A DNA stretch of 64,000 nucleotides, taken from positions 54,490,926 through 54,554,925 of the forward strand of contig CM055103.1 of the NCBI GenBank assembly GCA_029204225.1. The letters are read 5' to 3'. This document shows, one piece after another, positions 1 through 9,675 of the stretch; position 1 is the first letter of the stretch; every line of letters starts with the position of its first letter. Source of the DNA: Diphasiastrum complanatum (Eukaryota > Streptophyta > Lycopodiopsida > Lycopodiales > Lycopodiaceae). The position numbers and the translations under genes are program-made. The notes beneath the pieces were generated by a model that was not told the DNA's origin, searched no databases, and saw nothing but the letters and a program-made list of their open reading frames with translations.

Positions 1-1840
1 TGCCATGTAAGGTGAGCCATACGGCCATGCATCTTGAAAATCTTCTTGAAATCATATGAAGAAGAAACTCCTCCTCACACCTTGGCCCCATCATAAATTG
101 AATACCTTCAAAAAAGATAACTTGTGATGCTTCTTGAGAAGCCTTGATCTTGACCACTTCCAAGATTGAATCTTCATGCAACATGACATCTCTATTCACA
201 ATCACTTTTGAAATAGAGAGTGTAAAGACACTAAAGGCCTCCTTGATGGATGAGTATCCAATCATGATCCATGAGCTTGGATCATCCTTCCTTCTTGTTT
301 CCAAGGGAATATGTGCAAAGCAGGCACTACCAAGTTCAGGCTTCATCTTGAATAAAACTTCATATGGTGCTATTCCTTCAAGAGATCCAATACTCCTCAA
401 AGCTTTGATCTTCAATGAGAATTTCTTCTCAACATATGCTTTGAATAATAAGGAATAATCATACACCATAATACTTGAAGAGAGAAGATATGTGCATCTT
501 GTGTGATCATCCTCCTTTGAAATATTGGACATATAAGAAACATCAACAGAGTTTGCACTCTCACTTGGATCCAATTTGTAGATGCCTTCAAATCTTGATC
601 CATATGCAAGGATCTCACCATCCTTCTTGATCACACAATTGTCAGTATTGAAATTGACATCAAAGCCACTATCAAGAAGGTGGCCAACACTTAAGACGTT
701 CTTTGTAAGATTTGGGACAAAAAGAACATTGTTGAGAAAGAGATATTTGGAAGATGCAAGCTTCAAGGGAATAATCCCTACTCCTTCAATATTGCACTCA
801 TGCTTACTTGCAATGTATATGGTCTTCTTGACTCCATCATAAGGCATAATAGATGAAAAAGAGTGCTTGGAGCCACACATATGTGAAGATGCTCCACTAA
901 CAATATACCATGAGTCATCCTTGTTGAAGGTGGAAGAGGAGAAGCTTGATGCCATAAGAGAGCCTTCTCCATCACTTGCAATATAGTCTTCTTTCTCATT
1001 GGTGATGTTGGCTTGATTGAGTTGATTCTTCTTCTTGAAGCAATTGGTGGCATAATGGCCTTTCTTGCCACAATAAAAACACTTGATCTTCTTCTTCTTG
1101 AGATTTGAATTAGAAGCATGAGAGGTATCCTCATCCTCTCCATCTTGGTCTTTAGCTTTGTCATTAGAGAAGTGATGGTGTTTCTTCTTACTCCTCTCTT
1201 TGTGCTTGGCAAATAGAACTTTGCCATCACCATGATTGAGTGATAGCTTGTCCATCCTCAAGAGTTTGTACTCTTGTCTTGATTCTTCAGAAATAAGCAC
1301 ACTTTGAAGGGCCTCCAAACTTGGTAGCTCCTCCTTAATGGCATAGGATTGGACAAGATTGTCATATTCATCTCTCAAGCCATTGAGAATGACTTGGACT
1401 AGCTCACTTTGATTGATTGAGTCACCAATACATGCAAGCTCCCTATGAATATTCTTGACTCTCAAAACATAATTAGATGCACCCTCATCACTTTTTTGAC
1501 TACTTTGGAAGATTTGATTTCTAAGAGTGAGGAAACTAGAGGTGTTCTTAGCCTCGTAGATGGACTTGAGACAATCCCAAGCTTCCTTGGATGTAGAACA
1601 ATCACCAATCTCCCTCAATATCTCATTAGAGACATTCATCTTAATGTAGTGGAGAGCCATCCTAGCTCTCTCTTGTATTTTTGTACTTCTTGAAGGACTT
1701 GAGGCTCCTCCTCAATCCCAAGTACAATGTCCATCACATCTTGGAGTATCAAGATGGACTCTATTCTCAACTTCCATATTGAATAATTGGAAGTAGACAA
1801 TCTCTCACTTGGTTGCAACAAGTATGAACTCATTGAAGTC
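1..1840 (-). pseudogene. copia family A gag-pol, frameshifted and protease-dead
   Basis: The start is placed at the ATG at 1840, giving a gag N-terminus beginning MTSMSSYLLQPSERL, followed by a copia gag domain. A one-base deletion near 1690, seen by comparison with the related copy at 56500 (AAGAGAGAG against AAGAAGAGAG), shifts the frame. After it the frame stays open to the window edge. A CCHC knuckle CFYCGKKGHYATNC lies near 1041-1082. The aspartic protease site reads WYIVSGASSH near 915-890, where the family has WYIDSGASSH, so the catalytic Asp is Val. The integrase core jumps from IKALRS directly to IGSLEGIAPYEVLF, so the region with the second Asp and the Glu is deleted. The protein cannot process itself or integrate. 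Confidence 0.85.
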
Positions 1841-2586
1841 ATGTAAAGTGGAGATAAATAAAAGTGATGAACAAAAAATTGTTGCTTCTCTCTCACTATA
1901 GGATCCAATAATGGTGTGCTACCATCTCCTATGCAAGATCTTGCAACAAACTGTGAGATGATTCTCACTATCTATATCAATCTCTCCAAAACTAGATCTA
2001 CTTCACATCAAATGATGGAGTATGGGCAAAGTTAGGATCAAACACTCTTAGCACGTGTGAAAGACACTAAGAAACCAAATTTGACTCAAATACAATGATA
2101 TTGCATGAAACAAAATGGCTAAGATCTCAAAACAGTGCCTAGATCATATATAGATGAGATTGGTAAGCATTCAACTGTGATTTTGGATCAAACAAGCATC
2201 TCGTGACCAAACCAAATGTGTCCACCCAGGTCTAGGTGCCCTAACTAGCCCTCTTCAAAAGTTTATATCTTTTTATTTGCACAACCAAATGGAATGAAAC
2301 TGATTGCATCAGAAATCAGACAAAAATAGCTTCAAAACAAGCTATCTAGCAAGATTTTTGGATCAAACATGAAAGGGAACTCCCAAACCAAAATTGGATG
2401 TTCCTCAGACGTGTCTGAGCACCTGATTCCATACAATACCAGGTCAGATGCATTCAATGTCCTTTTGATCTCTTTTGATCCAAAATTGGACAAGATAGCT
2501 AGAAAAATGGATCTTGACAATTTTTAGGTCAAGATTGATGAATAGTTTTCACTTAAATGGATCAAAATGCATGGTAACCTTAGGTA

Positions 2587-2599
2587 GGCTCTGATGCCA
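2587..2599 (-). other. primer binding site, initiator Met tRNA type
   Basis: The minus strand reads TGGCATCAGAGCC immediately after the LTR end. This is the copia motif TGGTATCAGAGCC, complementary to the 3' end of initiator tRNA-Met, with one T to C change. It fixes the LTR boundary and the element orientation. Confidence 0.88.
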
Positions 2600-3257
2600 T
2601 GTTGATTTCACACATGTGGATTGTCCACAACATGTACTTGTGATCTCCTAAGGTGTGTAGATGCACCAAGGTCAAGACTAGATTGAGATTCAAGATCTAT
2701 CTTTGATTCTATGGCAAAAACACACTACTACATGCATTCAATCACTTCCAACTCTCACTCACACGTGTGGGAAGTATTCAAAAATTATTCCAAGTAAAAA
2801 CAAGCTGCTCTCCTCAGGTAGATAGAGAAAAACCATCATAAGCTCTCGGGTAGAGAGAGAAAGCTAGAAATCCAATGACACTCAAAATCCACACAATCTC
2901 CAAAATCAATTAGATCCAAATGAGGAGTACAATTATATTAGTAGATCCACGAGCTACCACTATGCTTAACTATGATTGGACCACACTTTGCCACCTCTTA
3001 ATCCTATTGGACCATTGATCCATGCACCTCTAAATTCTATTGGACCATTTTCAAGCAAACCTCAAATTCTATTGGACCACTCATGGTTCCACCTCTAGTT
3101 CCTATTGGACCTCCTAAATTTCATCAAACAAAAGCATTACACTTGTCTACACTCTAATTGGCAAAAGTTTGGCCTCCTACTCTATTTTGGCTCAACAGTG
3201 GCATAACAAGTGGAAATGGATAATTTGCCATCTATGCCAAATTTGACCCTATCAACA
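2600..3257 (-). repeat. LTR of copia family A (658 bp)
   Basis: On the minus strand it starts TGTTGATAGGGTC at 3257 and ends CA at 2600, directly next to the primer binding site. It has five TATTGGACC or GATTGGACC motifs (plus-strand view) at 2974, 3005, 3038, 3070 and 3103, about 32 bp apart, placing a small tandem array in U3. A CACACGTGTG palindrome lies at 2760-2769. An AT-rich TATA-like stretch near 2930-2940 could be the promoter. A truncated copy is at 55993-56384. Confidence 0.88.
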
Positions 3258-3476
3258 TCCTACACCTAAATGCTTGACTAGGAAATTCTATGAGACCCCT
3301 ATATCAAACATTTTTTATTTACTTTACAATTCTCCACATGTGGGAACATCCTCCACACATGTGAGATTCACTCACAAACTTCTATCATAAAAAATACCAA
3401 GCTAGATTTTTGCCAATTTCTCACATCTCTTTTTTTCTATTTTTGTTGATTTTTTTTCAAATGCAATGCTCGGCAA

Positions 3477-3974
3477 ATGAAAACAATGTTTATTTATAAG
3501 GACTTGAGTGATGAAATAATCGTCGAGTTGTTGGATGATGGTTGGTTTACAAAACAAAATCAACAAGTTGAGTGCAGAATATGTAACTCATCAATGACAT
3601 ATAGATATCGCATTGAAAAACAAATGCTCACATTGTTGTTGTATCATAGAAGATGGATAAAATGCAAAAATGAGTGGAAGCCACTTGATCAAGATTTTGC
3701 AAGAAACCATCAAGAGCAACTTCAAATATCAATGAAAAGAAATGACAACATTCTTGCTATGGTTGAGGTTGAGAAAGATTGGTGTCTCAATCACATTCGG
3801 TCAAAACTAGACATGCTACAATTTGATCTACCTCAGTACTATCAATTTCGATTGAATGGTATAAAGGTACGTTATGCCATATGAAAATTTTCATTTTTCC
3901 TATCTCTTAGTGAATTCGTTTTACAAGATAAATGAACTTAAACAATTTTTCTTGTGCAGGTAAGAGCAAGATAG
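3477..3974 (+). CDS. hypothetical protein, two predicted exons
   Basis: Function not recognised. Exon 1 (3477-3866) encodes 130 residues starting MKTMFIYKDLSDEI. It is followed by a good donor (AAG|GTACGT) and, 93 bp later, a pyrimidine-rich acceptor (TTTTCTTGTGCAG). Splicing 3867-3959 keeps the frame and adds VRAR before a TAG at 3972, so the product would be about 134 residues. It has one CxxC (CRICNSSM) and is rich in Lys, Arg and aromatic residues; I see no signal peptide or membrane segment. It is convergent with the decayed fragment at 4118-4334 and may be part of the same old repeat. Alternatives are a transposon accessory gene or a captured exon. Confidence 0.4.
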
Positions 3975-4117
3975 GAAGCGCATATAAAATACAAAGACAT
4001 AGGAACATCTATCGAAATAGAAGATCCATAGAATTTGAACAATGTAATTTTGTATTATGTCATATAATTTTTTGTATACATAATGTTTGATAATATCTGA
4101 ACTTCTCAACTTGAGTA

Positions 4118-4334
4118 TCATTGTTGAAGTTGAGGGTCTTTCTTTTCTATGATCTCTAAATTCAGTTTTCCAGTTGGAAGTAACTTTGGTGGAGAACACT
4201 CTATAATTGCAACTGTATATAAATTCTTGATAGCAAGCTTTATTGTCTCTTGTCAGAAATGCGTTATTTCCATAATCTCCTTTTTTTGCTGCGATATCAA
4301 ATCGACATGCGCCATCAGCATCTGAAATGATCAT
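4118..4334 (-). pseudogene. last-exon fragment of the C48-like gene family
   Basis: On the minus strand, after a one-base frame change near 4260, the reading ends with LLPTGKLNLEIIEKKDP and a stop at 4118-4120. The same C-terminus occurs at 10657-10811 as VLPSGELDLEIIEPKID, and the upstream stretch also aligns (AIKNLYTVAII with FVKNFYLVDIL). The two are therefore diverged copies of one exon. The frameshift marks this copy as decayed. No catalytic region is present here. The family is not identified beyond the protease-like exon described at 10963-11070. Confidence 0.5.
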
Positions 4335-4462
4335 TCTTCTATAGGACGTGCTGAACCAATATAAGATTACAAAACCACAATATTATCTTTGCATTTCAGG
4401 TTCTTTTTTCAAGTGCTCAATGAGTCAAAGCTATCACAATCAAAGCTTGCTTAGGTAGTTTC

Positions 4463-5115
4463 TGTGAAAAATTGTCAACTAGTAGTATTTTCCTAACTTG
4501 AGATTTTGTAGGCCTATGGCCAAATAAAAGTTAGAGATAGGTTCATACATGTATGTAGAGGCCCAAAGTATGTGTACACTACTTTTGAGGTCACATTAAT
4601 TAGAGGAGGTCGAGTGTGGAGCTCTTCTATTGGCTCATAATTTGGTGCATTCCTATTTGACCAAATTTCTAGGTATATGGGTGAATCCTATTGGACCCCA
4701 ATTTTAGCCTATCATAAGACAAGTGGCCAAGAGGCACTATGGCTGCTATAAATAGCCATCTCCACGAGTATGTACACATCTCATTTTCATTCTATTGAAT
4801 GAATGTTATGCTCTTTGAAGATCCATCTTCTTCTCTCTCACTTTTTTGTTCATATCTTGCATTCTAGCCACTAGAATTGTGATTTCTTTGTTGCTATGGC
4901 TTCACACGTGTGAAATGCAGGTTGTAGGCTCTGAAGTACGGACAGGGACAGCAAGTTTCTGTTTGTGGAAGCTTATGATCAGATTTTGATGTTTAGTTGA
5001 TGTTTAGTATGCTTAACATCACAATTTCTATCATTTTTTCAATCTAGATGTGCATAACTTCCATGGCCAAGATCTTTATGAAACTTTAGCATCTTTTGGA
5101 TCTGAGTTTTTCACA
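4463..5115 (+). repeat. 5' LTR of the intact copia
   Basis: Starts TGTGAAAAATTG and ends TTTTTCACA directly before the primer binding site. It contains a TATA box at 4747-4754, a CCTATTGGACC motif near 4688 like those in family A, and the 14-bp palindrome TTCACACGTGTGAA at 4901-4914. As the 5' LTR it carries the promoter for the genomic RNA. Confidence 0.97.
4747..4754 (+). promoter_or_regulatory. TATA box in the 5' LTR
   Basis: TATAAATA in the context CTGCTATAAATAGCC, about 285 bp into the LTR, a typical position for a retrotransposon promoter. Equivalent boxes are at 9955-9962 (3' LTR), 31958-31965 (TATAAAAG, related copia) and 61410-61417 on the minus strand. Confidence 0.8.
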
Positions 5116-5127
5116 TGGTATCAGAGC
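5116..5127 (+). other. primer binding site
   Basis: TGGTATCAGAGC begins on the base after the LTR end. It matches the complement of the initiator tRNA-Met 3' end used by most plant copia elements to prime minus-strand DNA synthesis. Confidence 0.92.
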
Positions 5128-5724
5128 ATTAGGCGGCCAAATGTGCAGGTTTTGCCAGATTTAGAAGAGATTTGTGGGCGAGTTTGCTTTTGTAGCATTC
5201 CAATCAAGTTTCTAGCTAAAAATCTTGTTGATTTATGTGTAGAAATTGGATCTTTGTGATCAAAACATCATTTGTATGCATTTCAATTGAAGTAGGGCGA
5301 ATTCCCTCTGTACTTATCAGAATAAGGAGACAAAAATTGTTTTGGAAAGAGGGAGATGCAAGATCCAACAAGATCCTATTAGTTTTCCATTCTAGCATAT
5401 AGTTTTTTGATTCAATTTCTTGCTTCTTCATGTCAAAAACTTCAAAATTGATGTAACCCTCTGATTTTCAGTTTGCTGAATGATTCAAGAGTGTATTTCA
5501 ATCTTAGGAGTGAGGGAAAAGCAAGTATATTGAGGTTTGGTCTTGGTTTGATCAAGAAATCATAAAACTAGTGGCTAAAATTAAGGAAAAAGTGAGGAAA
5601 AGAGAGAAAAAGTAAGGTTTTAGGTTCCAAATCTTTGTGATTTCTTCTTGTGTTTCATTTGTTGATTCAAGAGAGTGCTTAGTGCATTGGAACAGGTCAA
5701 AGATCAGAGATCAATCATTGCAAC

Positions 5725-8700
5725 ATGGCTACAAATGGAGGCTACATGTTGGAAAGCAATGATAGGCTTACCTCCCTCAACTATTCTACTTGGAAAGTAA
5801 GGATGGAGTCTTTGCTTGAGATGAATGAGTTGATGGATATTGTTGTAGGTGTGGAGGAGAGACCTTTGGCACCTCAAGAACAATTGAGGTATGACAAGAG
5901 GGAAAAGAAAGCCCTTCACATGATCAAGATGAATGTGACAAATGAGCTTATCAAAGAGGTTGGTAAGTGCACATCATCTAGTGAAGCTTGGGAAGCCTTG
6001 AAGAAGGTTTATGAATCCAAGTCTACTTCTAGAGTGTTGACTTTAAGAAGGCAAATCTTTTCTTGTATGAAAAAGAAGAGTGAGAATGGACATGCTTTTG
6101 TTTTGAGAGTTAAAGCATTGAATGATGAGTTAGCATGCATTAATGATGGCATAAATAATGAGGAGCTTGTTCAAGTGATTCTCAATGGCTTGTTGGATGA
6201 TCATGCTAATCTTGTTCAAAGTTATGCTATCCAAAAATGTTTACCAAGTGTTGGAGACTTGCAAGAGGTCTTGTTGGCTGAAGAATTCAGGTTGCAAGCA
6301 AGAGTGGGAGCATCTTCTACATCTCAAGGAGGAGAAGAGGAGGCAATGTTCTCTAAAGGCAAGTTCAAGGGCAAAGGTAAAAGCAATTGGTCTAAAGGGC
6401 AAGACCAAGGTGAGCACTCTACTTTTGGCAAAAAGAAGGATAGATCTAAGCTAAAATGTTTCTATTGTGGAGTCAAAGGGCATTTTGCTAGTGATTGTTT
6501 TAAGAAAAAGAGGGATCAAGGGGAAAAGCAAACCAATCTAACTATTGATGAGGGTGGGGATGAGCTTCTTTCAAATGATGCTTTTGTTATGTCATCTTGC
6601 TTGTTGGCTAATCATGGAGACATTGATCCTTGGTGGATTGATAGTGGAGCCACTTCTCATATGACATATCATAAAGAGTATTTTTCATCTTTAATGGCAT
6701 TTGATGGTGATAGGAAGGTAATCTATACCGCAAATGATGGTGAGTGTGCAATCAAGGGGATTGGCACAATTCCTATTTCACTTTCTACAAATAGGAATAT
6801 AGAATTGAAAGATGTTTTGCTCATTCCATCCATTACCAAGAACTTACTTAGTGTAAGCCAAATGCTTGACAAAGGATTCAAAGTTGAGTTTGATGGTGAT
6901 GCTTGCTTGATCAAAAAGGGGTGTAGTATCATTGCAAAAGGGAAAAGGCAAGGGAAATTGTTCAAGCTTGATGCATGTGTTGTTGCTAACCAAGTTGGAT
7001 GCATGGCAAATGAACAAATGTCAATTCAAGAGGTATGGCATAAAAGGATGGGACATCTCAACTACAAGGCCTTGGAGGTAATAGCCAAAAAGGAGGTAGT
7101 AAGGGGACTTCCCAAGTCTCTTACTTGCTTGAATCATGTTTGTGAAGAATGTGCTTTGTCTAAATCACATAGATTGCCATATACTAGATCTATATCTAGA
7201 TCTAAGATGCCTTTTTCTCTCTTGCATTCGGATATTCATGGTGTTACTACAATTAGCAATGGAGGTGCTAAGATGTATGTAACTTTCATTGATGATTTTA
7301 GTAGATTTTGTTGGGTTTATCTACTAAAGAGCAAGGATGAGGTGTTTGATGTGTTTGTCAAGTTCAAAGTTGCTATTGAGACTCAATTTACAACCAAAAT
7401 CAAATGCTTGAGGAGCGACAATGGTGGTGAATACATTTCTAACAAATTCAAAGCCTTTTGCGATGAGCATGGGATCAAGAGGGAGTACACATGTCCAAGA
7501 ACACCACAACAAAATGGAGTGGCCGAGAGGAAGAATAGAACCTTGTGTGAGAGTGCAAAGGCAATGAGATTGAATGCTAATCTTCCTAAACCTTTTTGGA
7601 GTGATGCTTTGTTGTGTGCAAATTTCCTTTGCAATAGATGGCCAAGTGTTGTATTGGAAGGAAAAACCCCTTTTGAAGCTTTGTTTGGTACGAAGCCTAA
7701 TGTCAAGTTTCTAAGAACTTTTGGATGCATTTGCTACTTCAACATTACTCTTGATGATAGAACTAAGGAGGATCCATCTTCAAGAAAGGGCATTTTTGTT
7801 GGTTATAGTGAAGTAAGCAAAGCATATAGGATTTATGTTCCTTCAATCAAGAAAGTGTTCACAAGTAGGGATGTCATTTTTGATGAAAGTAACATTCCAA
7901 AAGTTGTTTCAAGTGATGATGGTGTTGTTGCAACTAATGTGCTTGATGACAATGGAGTTGATGACACATTGGATGTGGATGTTGAAGAAGCCTCTTCAAG
8001 TCAAATTCCAAGGAGAACTCCAAGGCATAAAGTGAAACCCTCAAGGCTCACTTATGATGGCAAAGGTAAGCAAGTGGTGGATGGATCCAACTATGCTTTC
8101 CTAACTTCTTTTGATGTACCTTCATGTGTAGATGAAGCAAGGCAAAAAGAGGAATGGATCCAAGCAATGGATCTTGAGTTTGAAGCACTTATGAAGAACA
8201 ACACATGGAGATTGGTGGAGCTTCCAAAGGGCAAAAGTGCAATTGGATGCAAATGGATCTTCAAGGTAAAGACAAATCAAGATGGATCTATCAACAAGTT
8301 GAAGGCAAGGTTGGTGGCTAAAGGTTATGCTCAAGAGCATGGCATTGACTATGAGGAAACCTTTGCACCCGTGGCAAAGATGGTGAGCATAAGAGTAATC
8401 ATTTCCCTTGCAACTCTTTATGGATGGGATCTTTGGCAATTAGACATTTCTAATGCTTTCTTGAATGGTGATCTTGAAGAGGAAGTCTACATGGAGCAAC
8501 CCGAGAGCTATGTTTCTCATAGCAAGCCTAATCATGTGTGTTTTCTACAAAAAAGTTTGTATGGTCTTAAGCAAGCACCAAGGAGTTGGTATGCTAGGCT
8601 TAACTCTTTTCTACTTTCTCAAAACTTCACTATGAGTGAGTATGATCATTCACTTTACTTTAGAATTAGTGCTAATGATGTTACAATCCTTCTAATTTAT

Positions 8701-9675
8701 GTGGATGACATTATTTTAAGTGGAGGGAACAAGGAAGATATAGAAGATATCAAGAAAGCACTAAAAAAGGAATTTGAAGTGCATGATCTTGGTCTTTTGA
8801 GCTATATCTTAGGAATAGAAGTAATTAGAACTTCTCAAATCACTTTTATTTCACAAGAGAAGTATGCTATTTCTATTCTCAATAGATTTCATATGGTAGA
8901 TGCAAATCCTATTGATACACCTATGGAATCACATGTAAAGCTAACTATAAGAGGTAATGAAAGATCCTTCGAGGACATTACTCTCTATAGGAAGCTAATA
9001 GGTTCTCTTATATATCTAACCATCACAAGACCTGATTTATCTTATTGTGTTGGTAGATTAAGCCAATTCATGCAAGATCCTAGCATAGAACATTGGAAAC
9101 TAGGAAAGAGGATCTTGAGATACATCTCGGGAACAAAAGATTTTGGCATTGTTTATAGAGGCTCATCACCTAACTTATTTGGTTTTTCAGATTCAGATTT
9201 TGCAGGAGACCTTATGGATAGAAAATCCATAAATGCACATGCTATTTTCATAGGTGATGGAGCTATCTCATGGATGTCGAAGAAACAAGCAACTATATCA
9301 CTTTCTTCTAGTGAGGCCGAGTACAAAGCTTTGACATCATGCACAAAGGAGATGGTGTGGATCAAGAGGATGATTATGGAGCTTCATTTGCTGGATTTTT
9401 CAGAGAGTCCAATCATCTTTTGTGACAACCTTTCAGCCCAAAGTCTAGCAAGCAATCCGGTTTTCCATGCAAGGAGCAAACATATCGAGGTGGCTTACCA
9501 TTTTGTGAGAGAACAAGTGTTGGCAAAAGAGATCAAGCTTGAACATGTCCCATCAAAGGAATGTGTGGCTGATATCTTTACCAAAGCATTGGGAAAGGAC
9601 TTATTTTTCAAGCATAGAACAAGTCTTGGTGTACTTTCTAAATCTATGCTAAAACTAGTTGAAGAGGGAGTGTGA
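5725..9675 (+). CDS. copia gag-pol polyprotein, 1316 residues, intact
   Basis: One open frame encodes the full copia set in the order gag, protease, integrase, reverse transcriptase, RNase H. Gag fills the N-terminal part and has a CCHC knuckle CFYCGVKGHFASDC at residues 245-258. The protease site is WWIDSGATSHM with Asp306. The integrase zinc-binding region has His439, His444, Cys473 and Cys476, and the catalytic triad is Asp503, Asp565 and Glu601 with the expected 35-residue D-E spacing. Reverse transcriptase has QLDISNAF (Asp907) and YVDD (Asp994, Asp995). RNase H has Asp1156, Glu1197 and Asp1234. Length and residues fit a functional copia polyprotein acting in cytoplasmic particles and, for integrase, in the nucleus. 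The start chosen is the first Met of the conserved MATNGGYMLE gag N-terminus, about 600 bp after the primer binding site. Confidence 0.97.
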   Translation: MATNGGYMLESNDRLTSLNYSTWKVRMESLLEMNELMDIVVGVEERPLAPQEQLRYDKREKKALHMIKMNVTNELIKEVGKCTSSSEAWEALKKVYESKSTSRVLTLRRQIFSCMKKKSENGHAFVLRVKALNDELACINDGINNEELVQVILNGLLDDHANLVQSYAIQKCLPSVGDLQEVLLAEEFRLQARVGASSTSQGGEEEAMFSKGKFKGKGKSNWSKGQDQGEHSTFGKKKDRSKLKCFYCGVKGHFASDCFKKKRDQGEKQTNLTIDEGGDELLSNDAFVMSSCLLANHGDIDPWWIDSGATSHMTYHKEYFSSLMAFDGDRKVIYTANDGECAIKGIGTIPISLSTNRNIELKDVLLIPSITKNLLSVSQMLDKGFKVEFDGDACLIKKGCSIIAKGKRQGKLFKLDACVVANQVGCMANEQMSIQEVWHKRMGHLNYKALEVIAKKEVVRGLPKSLTCLNHVCEECALSKSHRLPYTRSISRSKMPFSLLHSDIHGVTTISNGGAKMYVTFIDDFSRFCWVYLLKSKDEVFDVFVKFKVAIETQFTTKIKCLRSDNGGEYISNKFKAFCDEHGIKREYTCPRTPQQNGVAERKNRTLCESAKAMRLNANLPKPFWSDALLCANFLCNRWPSVVLEGKTPFEALFGTKPNVKFLRTFGCICYFNITLDDRTKEDPSSRKGIFVGYSEVSKAYRIYVPSIKKVFTSRDVIFDESNIPKVVSSDDGVVATNVLDDNGVDDTLDVDVEEASSSQIPRRTPRHKVKPSRLTYDGKGKQVVDGSNYAFLTSFDVPSCVDEARQKEEWIQAMDLEFEALMKNNTWRLVELPKGKSAIGCKWIFKVKTNQDGSINKLKARLVAKGYAQEHGIDYEETFAPVAKMVSIRVIISLATLYGWDLWQLDISNAFLNGDLEEEVYMEQPESYVSHSKPNHVCFLQKSLYGLKQAPRSWYARLNSFLLSQNFTMSEYDHSLYFRISANDVTILLIYVDDIILSGGNKEDIEDIKKALKKEFEVHDLGLLSYILGIEVIRTSQITFISQEKYAISILNRFHMVDANPIDTPMESHVKLTIRGNERSFEDITLYRKLIGSLIYLTITRPDLSYCVGRLSQFMQDPSIEHWKLGKRILRYISGTKDFGIVYRGSSPNLFGFSDSDFAGDLMDRKSINAHAIFIGDGAISWMSKKQATISLSSSEAEYKALTSCTKEMVWIKRMIMELHLLDFSESPIIFCDNLSAQSLASNPVFHARSKHIEVAYHFVREQVLAKEIKLEHVPSKECVADIFTKALGKDLFFKHRTSLGVLSKSMLKLVEEGV
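9661..9670 (+). other. polypurine tract
   Basis: GAAGAGGGAG lies immediately upstream of the 3' LTR and primes plus-strand synthesis. It also encodes the last residues of the polyprotein. The same tract is conserved next to the LTR of the related minus-strand element near 61692-61701. Confidence 0.9.

Larger units (their letters stand above)
1..3257 (-). mobile_element. Ty1/copia retrotransposon, family A, 5' portion only
   Basis: On the minus strand the order is LTR (3257-2600), primer binding site (2599-2587), untranslated leader (2586-1841), then gag-protease-integrase coding sequence running off the left edge. The 3' half and 3' LTR lie outside the window, so a target-site duplication cannot be tested. 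The coding part is broken, so the copy is not autonomous. Fragments of the same family occur on the plus strand at 39823-39975 (leader) and 55993-56861 (LTR plus gag). The nested copia at 15603-20259 shares leader and gag similarity and is a relative. Confidence 0.9.

Noticed and set aside
5116-5127. tRNA gene remnant at TGGTATCAGAGC
   Set aside because: It is only the primer binding site, adjacent to the LTR, with no tRNA body.
5725-9675. Host gene encoding a 1316-residue protein
   Set aside because: Complete copia domain order, flanking LTRs and target duplication show it is a retrotransposon polyprotein.
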